The translations under genes were made by a program, and so were the position numbers. The notes under the pieces were generated by a model. That model did not search any database, was not told the origin of the DNA, and saw only the letters and a list, made by a program, of their open reading frames with translations. Shown here one piece after another: positions 1 through 8,894 of a DNA stretch of 64,000 bases (the first letter of the stretch is position 1; the number at the start of each line of letters is the position of its first letter). Origin of the DNA: Hymenobacter siberiensis (GTDB lineage: Bacteria > Bacteroidota > Bacteroidia > Cytophagales > Hymenobacteraceae); assembly GCF_018967865.2 (NCBI RefSeq), contig NZ_JAHLZY020000001.1:1364001-1428000 (forward strand), written 5' to 3'.

Positions 1-516
1 CTGAACGTGGCCCAGATGGCCCAGAAATACGACGCACCCATAGCTCAGCTCACCCAGGAAGTAGCCCCGCAGAAAGAGAAATAGGCCACTGATATCAAGG
101 CCATCGTGGCCAAAACTGCCACGCCCGAGCAGCAGCAGCGAATGGCTGCCATGCAGGGCCGGAAGCATGAGCGCGGCGGCCTGCGCCGCTTCTTCAAGCC
201 CGCCGCGTTCCTGCTGCTGGACCCCAATGCCCCCGCTGCCAACAAAAATGAACAGGGCGTAGGCAATACCAGCTTCTACCCCAACCCCGCCGCGCCCACC
301 AGCCAGCTCGACTACGACGTGCGCAAAACCGGCCCCGTAACCATCGACCTGCTCGATAAGGACGGCAATAAGCTGCGCACCCTGGTATCGGAAGCCAGCC
401 AGGAAAAGGGCCCGCAAACCCAGCAGCTTGATTTGCACGACGTGCCGGCCGGTACGTATTTCTACAAAATCACCACCAAAGGCGGTACCCAGACCAAGCG
501 CTTTTTAAAGGAATAA
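1..516 (+). pseudogene. 3' end of exported protein with T9SS type A sorting domain, interrupted by TAG
   Basis: The frame is open from the window edge, hits TAG at 82-84, then continues in the same frame to TAA at 514-516. The residues before and after the stop look like one continuous helical, Gln-rich region (TPEQQQRMAAMQ), so a nonsense mutation in a longer gene is more likely than two genes. A restart at GTG 106 would give 136 aa. The last ~80 residues, from FYPNPA through VPAGTYFYKI to KRFLKE, match the Por/T9SS type A C-terminal sorting domain, which directs export across the outer membrane. What the cargo does cannot be told from this fragment. Confidence 0.6.
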
Positions 517-569
517 CCTCACCCCCCGGCCCCCTCTCCCCAAGGAGAGGGGGCCGGGGGGTGAGGTTA
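514..569. terminator. Perfect 26-bp stem palindrome joining two stop codons
   Basis: TAACCTCACCCCCCGG and so on pairs perfectly with its reverse complement around a 4-nt loop (CCAA, 540-543). The outermost TAA on each side is the stop codon of the plus-strand gene (514-516) and of the minus-strand TolC gene (567-569). It probably acts as a bidirectional terminator for this convergent pair. There is no T-run, so termination is inferred from position only. Confidence 0.75.
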
Positions 570-1952
570 CGGTGCCTGTACCAGCCCGCCGCTCAGCCGT
601 TGCAGTGCAATTTCGGCCTGCTTGGCCGAGTAGCGGATATCGAGCAGGCGGGTTTCGGCGGCCAACTGGTTGCGTTGGGCTTCGCGCAGGGCCAGGGGCG
701 TGAGCAGGCCCAGGCGGTAGCGCTCCAGGGCAATGCCCACGTTCTGGCGGGCCAGCTGGATGTTGGTTTCCTCTAGTTCGAGCAGTTGGATAAAGTTTTG
801 GTACTGCGCGAAGGCCGTGGCTGCATCGGCATCGAGCTGCAGGTCGGTTTGGGCCAGGCTGAGCTTGCTTTGCTCTTCTACCACGCGGGCGTTCTGCTCC
901 TGCCGGCGGGTATTAAACCCGTTAAAAATTGGCATCGAGGCCGTGATGCCGTAGTTGAGACCCCGCACATTGTTGATGCTGGTGGTGAGGACGGGGCCGG
1001 TGGGCAGGTTGATAAACTGTGCATTGTTGATGTTGCGGGTAAGGCCGTAGCCCGTCACCAATCCGATTTGGGGGAAGCGCGAAGCCGTCACCAGCTTGCG
1101 GTCGTAGGTGGCCACGTCGGTGCCCAGGCGGGCCTGGGCCAGGCGTGGGTTGTTGGCCTTGATGCTGGCCGTAATCACGTCCTCGCGCAGGTTGCGGGTC
1201 ACGGTCAGGCTGTCGCCGGGCTCAAAATCGAAGCGCGATGAGCGGCCCAGCAGGTTGTTGAGCGTGATTTTAGCGGCCGTCAGGGCCTGCTGCTGCTGCA
1301 GAAACAGGCTGCGGTCGGCGTTGTAGTCCACGCGGGCGGTCAGCACCTCCACTTTGGCGCTCACGCCCACGTCTACCTGCGCCTGGGTGAGGTCGATGCG
1401 GGCCTGGCCGACTTTCAGGGCCTCTTCGAGCGAGGTGATTTTGCCGGCCTGCCGCACCACGTCGTAGTAGGCGTTGGCCACGTTTTCCACGGTTTCCTCC
1501 ACCGTGGCACGGGTTATTTGCTGCTGCTGCTGGCGTAGGGTTTTCAGCCGGTCGTAGGCAACAAACATCCCGAAGCCGTCGAACAGCGTCCAGCCCAGCG
1601 TCACGTTCGAGTTCAGCAGGTTCGACGTGCCGCCGTTGATGACGCGGGGCGCATTGTCGCCAATGGTCGAGGTGATGTTGTTTCGGTTGAACGTCCGGGT
1701 CAGGTTGCCGTTGATGTTGGGCAGCTGGCCGGCATTGCCCCGGGTCACGTTGTTCTCCGCAATCTGCACATCCTGCCGCGATAGCAGGATGCCGTAGTTG
1801 TGCTGCAACGCCTCGGCAATGGCCTGCTGAAGCGACAGCGCGGGGGCCGGAGCCACCGTGGCCGGCCGCGCCAGCTGGTTGGGCCGGGCCGTGGGCACCT
1901 GCGCCAGCGCGGAGAAGGGGAGGAGGAGAAGAAGGAATCGAAAAAGTTTCAT
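567..1952 (-). CDS. TolC-family outer membrane efflux protein
   Basis: This is the outer membrane channel of a tripartite RND pump. It is 461 aa with a signal peptide (residues 1-17, cut near SALAQ). The mature part shows the duplicated helical/beta layout of the OEP family: LSLQQAIAEALQHN near the N-terminus, then VGVSAKVEVLTARVDYN and the second-repeat motif RYRLGLLTPLALREAQ near the C-terminus. It is the last gene of the adaptor-permease-channel operon and is separated from the permease by a large inverted repeat. The ATG at 1952 is chosen because the signal peptide starts there; the longer overlapping frame to 2097 is a shadow. Confidence 0.93.
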   Translation of the reverse strand: MKLFRFLLLLLPFSALAQVPTARPNQLARPATVAPAPALSLQQAIAEALQHNYGILLSRQDVQIAENNVTRGNAGQLPNINGNLTRTFNRNNITSTIGDNAPRVINGGTSNLLNSNVTLGWTLFDGFGMFVAYDRLKTLRQQQQQITRATVEETVENVANAYYDVVRQAGKITSLEEALKVGQARIDLTQAQVDVGVSAKVEVLTARVDYNADRSLFLQQQQALTAAKITLNNLLGRSSRFDFEPGDSLTVTRNLREDVITASIKANNPRLAQARLGTDVATYDRKLVTASRFPQIGLVTGYGLTRNINNAQFINLPTGPVLTTSINNVRGLNYGITASMPIFNGFNTRRQEQNARVVEEQSKLSLAQTDLQLDADAATAFAQYQNFIQLLELEETNIQLARQNVGIALERYRLGLLTPLALREAQRNQLAAETRLLDIRYSAKQAEIALQRLSGGLVQAP

Positions 1953-1971
1953 GCAGGAAATTCAGAACTTC

Positions 1972-2149
1972 AAACTCCCCTCCTTTTTTAAGGAGGGGAT
2001 GTTCGGCCGCAGGCCGAACGGGGGTGGTGAAGTCGTTGAACGATGGCCGAACGACGCACTCGGCAGTCATCCAATCATCGTTCAACGATTTCACCACCCC
2101 AATTTCCGCTTCGCGGAAATATCCCCTCCTTAAAAAAGGAGGGGAGTTT
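1972..2149. repeat. Compound hairpin repeat, copy 1 (RND operon)
   Basis: The outer arms are perfect inverted repeats of 29 bp (AAACTCCCCTCCTTTTTT and onward; right arm ends at 2149 inside the permease stop codon). Each arm is itself a hairpin (CCCCTCC...GGAGGGG). Inside lie two different small hairpins, GTTCGGCC/GGCCGAAC on the left and ATTTCCGC/GCGGAAAT on the right. An inner pair follows, GGGGTGGTGAA with TTCACCACCCC, then CGTTGAACGAT with ATCGTTCAACG. The whole can fold into a branched cruciform. A sister copy lies at 5255-5454. Confidence 0.85.
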
Positions 2150-5100
2150 AAGCAACTACCGCTTCCGGCTCTGCCACTTTCGACTTATGTTTCTTAGCCG
2201 TAGCGAAATACGAATACATCACCGGTACCACATACAGCGTGAGGCCCGTGGCAAACAGCAGGCCGCCCACTACGCCAATGCCCATGGCCCGGCGGCTGAG
2301 CGCGCCCGCACCCGTGGCAATGGCAATGGGCATAATGCCCAGAATGGCGCACAGCGAAGTCATCAGAATGGGGCGGAAGCGGGCGGTAGCACCCTCAATC
2401 AGGCCCGTCATGTAGTCCACGTTGTGCTTCTCGACGCGCTGGTTGGCGAATTCCACGATGAGAATTCCGTTTTTGGTTACCAGGCCAATCAGCATGATGA
2501 TGCCGATTTGCGAGAACAGGTTCAGCGTTTGGTTGAAATACCACAGGCTGAGCAGCGCGCCGGACAGGGCCAGCGGCACCGTCACCATGATGATAACCGG
2601 GTCGCGGAAGCTCTCGAACTGCGCGGCCAGCACCAGGTAAATCAGCACCAGGGCCAGGCCGAAGGCGAAGAGCAATGAGGAGGAGCTTTCTTCAAAGTCG
2701 CGGGAAGTGCCCGCCAGCTCGGTGGTGAAGCCATCGTCGAGATTTTTATCGGCAATGGCGCGCATGGCGGCGATGCCGTCGCCCAGGGTTTTGCCGGGGG
2801 CCAGCGAGGCCGAGAACGTGGCCGAGTTGTAGCGGTTGAAACGGTAGAGCTGGGGCGGCGTGCTGCTTTCCTCCAGCCGGATTACGTTGTCGAGCTGCAC
2901 CAGCTCGCCCTTGTCGTTCTTCACCGACAGCAGGCGCACGTCCAGCGGCTGGTTGCGGTCCTCGCGGGCCACCTGGCCAATAATTTGATACTGCTTGCTG
3001 TCGCGGATGAAGTAGCCGTAGCGTTGGCCGCTGAGGCCGGCCTGCAGGGTCTGGGCAATGCTTTGGACGGAAATCCCCAGGCTTTGGGCCTTCTCGCGGT
3101 CGATGTTGATGCGCAGTTCGGGCTTGTTGAACTTCAGGTTCACATCCACGAACTGGAAGGTGGGGTCCTGGCGGGCCAGGTCCAGAAACTTCGGCACCAC
3201 TTTGCGCAGCTTCTCAAAGTCTTGGGTTTGCACCACAAACTGCACCGGCAATCCCCCGCCGCCCCCGCCAATGCTCTGGTCCTGCGATACTGAGGTGCGG
3301 GCGGCGGGCAGGTTTTTTACGCCCGCGCTCACGGCGTTGGCCACTTGGTCCTGGGTTCCGGTGCGCTGGTCGGCCTCCACCAGAATGATGCGGGCAATGG
3401 CCGAGTTCGAACCCCCGGCAAAACCCGGCGAGGTGACCGTGAACACGCTACTTAGGTTTTTAGCGCCAGCCGAGTCCGTGGCCAGCTTGGTAAGCTGGGA
3501 AACGTAGCTGTCCATGTACTCAAACGAGGCCCCTTCCGGGCCGGTCGCGTTGACGTTCACGCGGCTGCGGTCTTCCACCGGGGCCAGCTCTGAAGGGATG
3601 ATTTTCGTGAAGCCCCAGATGCCGCCGCCCGTTATCACTATCATCACCCAGGCCAGCCAGCGGTTGCGCAAAAACGAGCGCAGGCTGCCCTGGTAGGCGT
3701 TAATCATGCGCTCAAAAAATGGCTCCGTCGTGCGATAGAACCAATTGTGCGTTTCCTGCCGCTTCAGCAGCTTGGCGCACATCATGGGCGTTAGCGTGAG
3801 CGACACGAAGGCCGAAATCAGCACCGAGCCCGCCACCACAATACCAAATTCGCGAAATAATCGCCCCGTGATGCCCGTGAGGAACACCACCGGCAGGAAC
3901 ACCGCCGCCAGCACCACCGTGGTGCTCACCACCGCCACCAGAATTTCCTCGGTGCCTTTAATGGCCGCTTCCTTGGGTTCTTCGCCGTCCTCAATGCGGG
4001 AATAGATATTTTCCAGCACCACAATGGCATCGTCCACCACCAGGCCAATGGCCAGCACGATGGCCAGCAGCGTAAGCACGTTGATGGAGAATTTGAGCAG
4101 GTACATCACGAAGAAAATACCAATCAGCGACACCGGAATGGCCACCACCGGGATGATGGTGGAGCGCCAGTCGCGCAAGAATAAAAAGATGATAACCACC
4201 ACTAGCACAAAGGCTTCGATGATGGTATGCTCCACCTCGCTAATGGAATTGCGGATAAATACCGAGTTGTCGATGCCCGCCTGTAGCTTCAAATCCGAGG
4301 GCAAATCCTTGCCGTACTGCTTGAGGCGCCGGTTGAACTCGTCGGCAATTTCAATCTGATTGGAGCCCGGCTGGGGCACTACGGCCAGCGCCACGCCCGG
4401 CACCCCGTTCACCCGGAAAATGGTCTGGTCGTTTTCCGGGTACAACTCGGCGTAGCCAATATCGGAAAGGCGCACCAGTGAGATGGCATCCTTGCGGATA
4501 ATCAGGTTGTTGAAGTCATCCACCGAAGTCAGGCGGCCCATGGTGCGCAGCGTGAGCTGGGTGGCCGCGCCCTGCACCGCGCCGCTGGGCAGCTCCACGT
4601 TTTCGCGGGTGAGGGCCTGCTGCACATCCACGGGCGACACGCGCAGAGCCGCCAGCTTCACCGGGTCCAGCCACAGGCGCATAGAGTATTTGCGCTCGCC
4701 GTACACCCGCACTTCCGATACGCCCGGAATGGTCTGGAGTCGCTCCTTGAGGGTGTTGTTGGCGTAGTCCGTAAGCTCCAGCAGCGTGCGCTTGTTGGAG
4801 TTGAGGTAGGTAATGACGATGGGCTGCGAGTCGGCGTTGGCCTTGCTCACGATGGGCGGGTCAATGTCACGCGGCAGGCGGCCCTGCGCCCCCGAAACCT
4901 TGTCGCGCACGTCGTTAGCCGCCGTTTCCAGGTTGGAGTCGAGGTCAAATTCCACCGTAATCTGGGTGCGGCCGTCGCGCGAGTTCGACGTCATGTTCTT
5001 GATGCCGGCAATGCCGTTCAGCGCTTCCTCCAACGGTTCCGTCACCTGGCTCTGCATCACGTCGGCCGAGGCCCCGGTGTACGTAGCCGATACCGTAATA

Positions 5101-5231
5101 ATGGGCGGGTCCACGCTCGGATACTCCCGAATGCTCAGGTACCGGAACCCAATCACCCCAAAAATGATGATGACCAGGCTCATCACAATGGCGAGCACCG
5201 GCCGGTTGATACTAGTGGTGGAAAGACTCAT
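2148..5231 (-). CDS. RND efflux permease (AcrB/MexF-like, HAE1 type)
   Basis: This is the inner membrane proton-driven pump of a tripartite multidrug exporter. From ATG 5231 it is 1027 aa, the usual HAE1 length. Visible features are the first transmembrane helix (NRPVLAIVMSLVIIIFGVIGF), the porter region (REYPSVDPPIITVSATYTGA), and the proton-relay TM4 motif GLVVDDAIVVLENI with its Asp pair. The second half repeats the layout (GLVTKNGILIVEFANQ, GALSRRAMGIGVVGG). The frame extends upstream to 5273, but MSLSTTSINRPVLAIV is the canonical N-terminus. Substrate cannot be predicted; drugs or solvents are typical for the family. Confidence 0.95.
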   Translation of the reverse strand: MSLSTTSINRPVLAIVMSLVIIIFGVIGFRYLSIREYPSVDPPIITVSATYTGASADVMQSQVTEPLEEALNGIAGIKNMTSNSRDGRTQITVEFDLDSNLETAANDVRDKVSGAQGRLPRDIDPPIVSKANADSQPIVITYLNSNKRTLLELTDYANNTLKERLQTIPGVSEVRVYGERKYSMRLWLDPVKLAALRVSPVDVQQALTRENVELPSGAVQGAATQLTLRTMGRLTSVDDFNNLIIRKDAISLVRLSDIGYAELYPENDQTIFRVNGVPGVALAVVPQPGSNQIEIADEFNRRLKQYGKDLPSDLKLQAGIDNSVFIRNSISEVEHTIIEAFVLVVVIIFLFLRDWRSTIIPVVAIPVSLIGIFFVMYLLKFSINVLTLLAIVLAIGLVVDDAIVVLENIYSRIEDGEEPKEAAIKGTEEILVAVVSTTVVLAAVFLPVVFLTGITGRLFREFGIVVAGSVLISAFVSLTLTPMMCAKLLKRQETHNWFYRTTEPFFERMINAYQGSLRSFLRNRWLAWVMIVITGGGIWGFTKIIPSELAPVEDRSRVNVNATGPEGASFEYMDSYVSQLTKLATDSAGAKNLSSVFTVTSPGFAGGSNSAIARIILVEADQRTGTQDQVANAVSAGVKNLPAARTSVSQDQSIGGGGGGLPVQFVVQTQDFEKLRKVVPKFLDLARQDPTFQFVDVNLKFNKPELRINIDREKAQSLGISVQSIAQTLQAGLSGQRYGYFIRDSKQYQIIGQVAREDRNQPLDVRLLSVKNDKGELVQLDNVIRLEESSTPPQLYRFNRYNSATFSASLAPGKTLGDGIAAMRAIADKNLDDGFTTELAGTSRDFEESSSSLLFAFGLALVLIYLVLAAQFESFRDPVIIMVTVPLALSGALLSLWYFNQTLNLFSQIGIIMLIGLVTKNGILIVEFANQRVEKHNVDYMTGLIEGATARFRPILMTSLCAILGIMPIAIATGAGALSRRAMGIGVVGGLLFATGLTLYVVPVMYSYFATAKKHKSKVAEPEAVVA

Positions 5232-5254
5232 TTGGTTTTTAGCTATAGCGCGAT

Positions 5255-5454
5255 AAACTCCCCTCCTTACCAAGGAGGGGACGTTGTCGCGTCAGCGACA
5301 ACTGGGGTGGTTATGGGCGTTGCACGGTTCGCGGCCGGTTCGTTAGGCTCTTGTTAGTTACGCCAACCTACTGTTCAACGCCCGCCCTCCGGTGGCACCA
5401 CCCCCGTCCGAGCCCTTGGCTCGAACATCCCCTCCTTGGTAAGGAGGGGAGTTT
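5255..5454. repeat. Compound hairpin repeat, copy 2 (RND operon)
   Basis: The architecture matches the copy at 1972-2149. Perfect outer arms of 26 bp (AAACTCCCCTCCTTACC and onward) each form a hairpin. The small inner hairpins differ from copy 1: GTTGTCGC/GCGACAAC on the left and GAGCC-CTT-GGCTC on the right. The inner arms are GGGGTGGT with ACCACCCC and GGGCGTTG with CAACGCCC. It fills the gap between adaptor and permease genes. Confidence 0.85.
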
Positions 5455-5463
5455 GATGTTTAA

Positions 5464-6657
5464 CTACTTAATTACCTTAACCGCGTCGCCCGGCTTCACT
5501 TGCAGAATGCCGGTGCGAATAATCGTGTCGCCCACCGCAATGCCTTTGGTAATTTGGATAACCTTGTCGGAGCGGATACCGATTTTCACTTTCTGCGGGA
5601 CCATTTTGCCGCCCTTCACCGTGTACACATTGTAGCCGCTGGCTTCGGGAATCACGGCTTCGGTGGGCACTTGCAGGGCGCTTTCGCTTTCGCCTAGCTT
5701 CAGGTTCACCCGCACGAAGGCGCCGGGGCGTAGCTCGTTGTTGGTGTTGGCAAAGCGGGCGCGCACGGGTTGGGTGCGGCTCACGGGGTCAATCTGCGGG
5801 TCGATGGCGTAGACTTTGGCTTTGTAGGTTTTGTTGGTGCTTTCGTCCACTACGTCCACCACGTCGTTCACCCGCACGTTGGCGGCAAAGCGACCGGGCA
5901 CGGCAAAGTCAATCTTCACGGGCCGCACCTTCGAGAGCGTCGTGATTTCGGCTCCCGGGCTCACGTAGGTGCCCACCGTGGCGGTGGTCAGGCCCAGTAC
6001 CCCCGCAAAGGGGGCCCGCACGTAGGCCTTGGCCAGCGTGGCGCGCAAGGCCTGCAAGTCGGCCTGCGCCGTCAGCAGCGCGTTGTTCGACTGCTCGTAT
6101 TCCTGAGCGCTGATGTATTCTTTATCGAGAAGGGTGCGCTGGCGCTTTTCCTGGTCCCGGTACAGCTTGATGTTGTACTGCTGCTTCTGGATGGCGGCCT
6201 GGGCCTCGTCGGCGTTGATGCTGAACAACAGCTGGCCCTTGCTTACCGACTGCCCTTCCTTAATATTAAGGCTGGTGATTTTGCCCGACAGCTCGCTTTT
6301 GATGATGACGGACTCCTCGGCCAGCACGGAGCCGGTGGCCGCCACCTGGTCGGTGAGGTTGGTGGCAGCCACCACATATACCTGCACCGGCGTCAGCGGG
6401 CCATTGCTGCCCGGCGCGCCTTTGCCCGCGCTGCCTTTGCCACCGCCTTTTTTGTCGCCGCCCGCGTTGCTGGGGAAATACTTGACTTTGGCCCAGGCGA
6501 TGCCGCCGATAATCAACGCCGCTATCAACCAGCCCAACCAGCCGCGCTTGCCCGTCGGGGCCGGCTGGGGCGTGGGTTCAGGGGCCAGGGGCGGGGGAGT
6601 AGTGGTGGTGGTATCCCAGGTTTTGGGTGGGGTAGCAGTGATGGTTTCCAATGACAT
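5464..6657 (-). CDS. RND periplasmic adaptor subunit (membrane fusion protein)
   Basis: It links the inner membrane pump to the outer membrane channel. From ATG 6657 it is 397 aa: a Thr/Pro-rich cytoplasmic N-terminus, one transmembrane segment at about residues 40-57 (GWLIAALIIGGIAWAKV), then the barrel-sandwich hybrid halves (GKITSLNIKEGQSVSKGQLL and YVRAPFAGVLGL) flanking an alpha hairpin, a beta-barrel domain (RPVKIDFAVPGRF) and a membrane-proximal domain (LQVPTEAVIPEASGYNVYTV). It is the first gene of the efflux operon. The frame is open upstream to 6732, but that extension is Arg/Pro-rich and non-conserved in character. Confidence 0.93.
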   Translation of the reverse strand: MSLETITATPPKTWDTTTTTPPPLAPEPTPQPAPTGKRGWLGWLIAALIIGGIAWAKVKYFPSNAGGDKKGGGKGSAGKGAPGSNGPLTPVQVYVVAATNLTDQVAATGSVLAEESVIIKSELSGKITSLNIKEGQSVSKGQLLFSINADEAQAAIQKQQYNIKLYRDQEKRQRTLLDKEYISAQEYEQSNNALLTAQADLQALRATLAKAYVRAPFAGVLGLTTATVGTYVSPGAEITTLSKVRPVKIDFAVPGRFAANVRVNDVVDVVDESTNKTYKAKVYAIDPQIDPVSRTQPVRARFANTNNELRPGAFVRVNLKLGESESALQVPTEAVIPEASGYNVYTVKGGKMVPQKVKIGIRSDKVIQITKGIAVGDTIIRTGILQVKPGDAVKVIK

Positions 6658-6850
6658 AGTATGCAGGAACGTGCGGCAGTAGGCAGATGTTTGAGGACGG
6701 CCATCCGGCCGCCGGGTTGGGCGCGGGCGCAACGCCCGGGCCTCGGCGCGCCCGAAAAGACATAGTGCAAATTTCAGCTAAAAGGTTGCGTGCCCCGCTC
6801 GGAAATAGACGTAAGCTGGCATCACCCTGACCGAAACTATCTTCGTCCCG

Positions 6851-7207
6851 ATGAAACCATCAGCCCCCGCCGCGCCCGAGCCGCGCAATTTTTTTCAGGA
6901 TGTGCACGAAGTGGTGCGCCTCATTCCGGCCGGCCGGGTGAGCACCTACGGCACCATTGCGCACTACCTCGGGGGGCGCCACGGAGCCCGCACCGTGGGC
7001 TACGCCATGATGGCCGCCCACACCGCCGACCAGTACGTACCCGCTCACCGCGTAGTCAACCGCCTGGGCCACCTCACCGGCCGCCTGCACTTTGCCACGC
7101 CCACCGCCATGCAGGAAGCCCTGGAAGCCGAAGGCGTGCGCGTAGACATCGACCGCTTACCGGATTTCGACAAGCTGCTCTGGGACCCCGCCGTGGAGCT
7201 GGCGTAG
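6851..7207 (+). CDS. Alkyltransferase-like protein (ATL), Cys-less MGMT relative
   Basis: It resembles the DNA-binding domain of O6-alkylguanine-DNA alkyltransferases: helix-turn-helix region IPAGRVSTYGTIAHYLG, then the active-site loop. The loop reads PAHRVVN (Ala at residue 65) where MGMT has PCHRV, so it cannot accept an alkyl group. ATL proteins of this size (118 aa) bind O6-alkylguanine, flip the base and hand the lesion to nucleotide excision repair; that role is known for the family and inferred here. A possible -7 box (TATCTTCG, 6838) lies just upstream. Its TAG stop starts a short palindrome shared with the convergent gene's stop. Confidence 0.88.
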   Translation: MKPSAPAAPEPRNFFQDVHEVVRLIPAGRVSTYGTIAHYLGGRHGARTVGYAMMAAHTADQYVPAHRVVNRLGHLTGRLHFATPTAMQEALEAEGVRVDIDRLPDFDKLLWDPAVELA

Positions 7208-7214
7208 CGCCGGG

Positions 7215-8742
7215 CTACTTGCCGGGCTTCTCCAGCGCGTCTACCTCGGCTTCGCCCTGCGTGGCGGGCACCACCTGCCAGGGCGTGAGAGCGGCACCGG
7301 ACCGCAGCTTCACGTAGTTGGCAATGGTGGTGCTGGGCCCCAGCAGCAGCGTAGGGCCATTCGGCGAGTTAAGACTCAGCCGCACGACATCGCCCAGGTG
7401 GGGCCAGGTTAACTCCAGAAAGGCGCCGGGCTGTAGCTGGCCCATTTCACGGTCGTTGAGCAGTCTGGGCTGTGCCGTGGGCCGGCTGGCCGTGCGGCGG
7501 AAACCGCGCCGTTTGCCCTGTGCGCAGGTCGAGGGCAAACGTAACGGGCTCGCCGGATTCGTCACTGACATCAATGCGCATCCCGCCATGGACCATGCGG
7601 CTGGTGGGGGCACCCGTGGCCTGGCGGTGGGCAGCGGGCAAATCGAGCGGGGCCGCGCCAAAAAACGTGTAAAACGCGTCTTTTCGGCCCAACAGCCGGT
7701 AGTAGTTGGCCTGCCGCAAGTAGGCCTGCCGGCCGTCCGAAAAGCCCCACACGTCGCGAGCGGCTACCCGGTCGCTGGTGGCGGTGCGCACTTTGGCTTT
7801 TAGCTGCACCGTTCCCTGCCAGCCCGATGGCGTGCTGACCACCGAGCGGGAGTAGCCTCGGGCCGTGCGGTTGGTGGTGGCCAGTACCAGGCCATTGGGA
7901 GCCAGAATGCTGGCGCGCACGGAGCTCCATCGCACCGTGTCGAGAAGCTGCTGGCTGGTGGTGTCGGGTTGGTTGGCCGCGAATTGCGCCGCGGAAAAAT
8001 AGATGCCGCGTCGGGGAGCAGCGGCCCGCAGCATGGCGGGCCGGGTTGCCGGGGCTGCCGCCAGCGCCAGGGAGCGCGCCGGGCGCTGGGCGGCGGTGGC
8101 CAAATCGGCCGCCGTGAGCGAAGTCAGGCATTGCCGCATCAGCTGGGCCACATATAGGGCGTGGTCGGAATTGATAGTGATGCCCGGCTTGCTGGAGTGG
8201 GCTGCCACGTTGCGCACAAAATGGTAGCCATCGGGCCGGTGGGCTTACACATCAAGGGCCAGCTCCGCACCGGCGATTGGCTTATCGGCGAGTATGCTGG
8301 ACGTCACCGTTTCGCTCACCAGCAGCTGGCGCACGCAGAGCAGTACGGGCTGGTCGGTGGGCCGGGCGGGCAGCTGCTGCCCAAGCCAGGCCGTGAGCTC
8401 CGTTTCCAGGCTTTGCCGGAATAGTACGGGTGCCGGGTTGTCATTCAGGCCTTTGTAGATGGTGCCCACGCTGGCTGGGCGGCCCGGGCGGCCATCCACC
8501 ACCTGCTCTACCGACACCATGCGGCCGGGCTAGTCCAACGGCTGCTGGCTCAGGTCGAGGTAATAAACCTGGGCTAGCGCCGGCCGGCTGCAAAAGATGA
8601 AGAATAGCAGGCACAGCCCTGGGTTGAAGCGGACGGGCCGGCCAAAAAACGGAAATCGAAAGGACGTGCGGAAGGACGCGCATTGGGAATGGCCGAGGCA
8701 GTAGCATGCAAACCTAGGTAGCAGCCGGGCAATCTGAACCAA
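7215..8742 (-). pseudogene. Decayed exported protein gene (two in-frame stops, one frameshift)
   Basis: One reading frame runs from about 8742 to 7447 but is cut by TAG at 8530-8532 and TAA at 8245-8247. The protein then continues in another frame from about 7510 to the stop at 7215. The pieces join into a plausible ~500-aa exported protein: signal-like segment (CLLFFIFCSRPALAQV), a middle part with SLETELTAWLGQQLPARP, then SSKPGITINSDHALYVAQL, and a beta-rich end (FLELTWPHLGDVVRLSLNSP). I do not recognise the family. Stops plus a frameshift in an otherwise continuous sequence argue for decay; sequencing error is the alternative. Confidence 0.65.
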
Positions 8743-8850
8743 TGGCCGGGCGGCGATGGCTGGCCCTGGCCAGATTCGGGCCAGCGGCTAATTTCCTTTC
8801 TTCATCAAACCTTTACGGCCGGTACACTACTACCGACCCCGGCTAATCTG

Positions 8851-8858
8851 TATATTTG
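8851..8858 (+). promoter_or_regulatory. Bacteroidota -7 box upstream of TonB receptor
   Basis: TATATTTG matches the TAnnTTTG consensus exactly and sits 36 bp before the receptor start codon. A small GC hairpin (CCCGG/CCGGG, 8863-8879) lies in the predicted 5' leader. I do not see a clear -33 TTG. Confidence 0.6.
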
Positions 8859-8894
8859 TTGTCCCGGAATGTGCCGGGGAGTATTTAAATAGGT

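Noticed and set aside
4024..4359. Small plus-strand frames within the RND permease gene
   Set aside because: Met/Ser/Thr-rich shadow frames opposite a membrane protein gene; no start context or domain.
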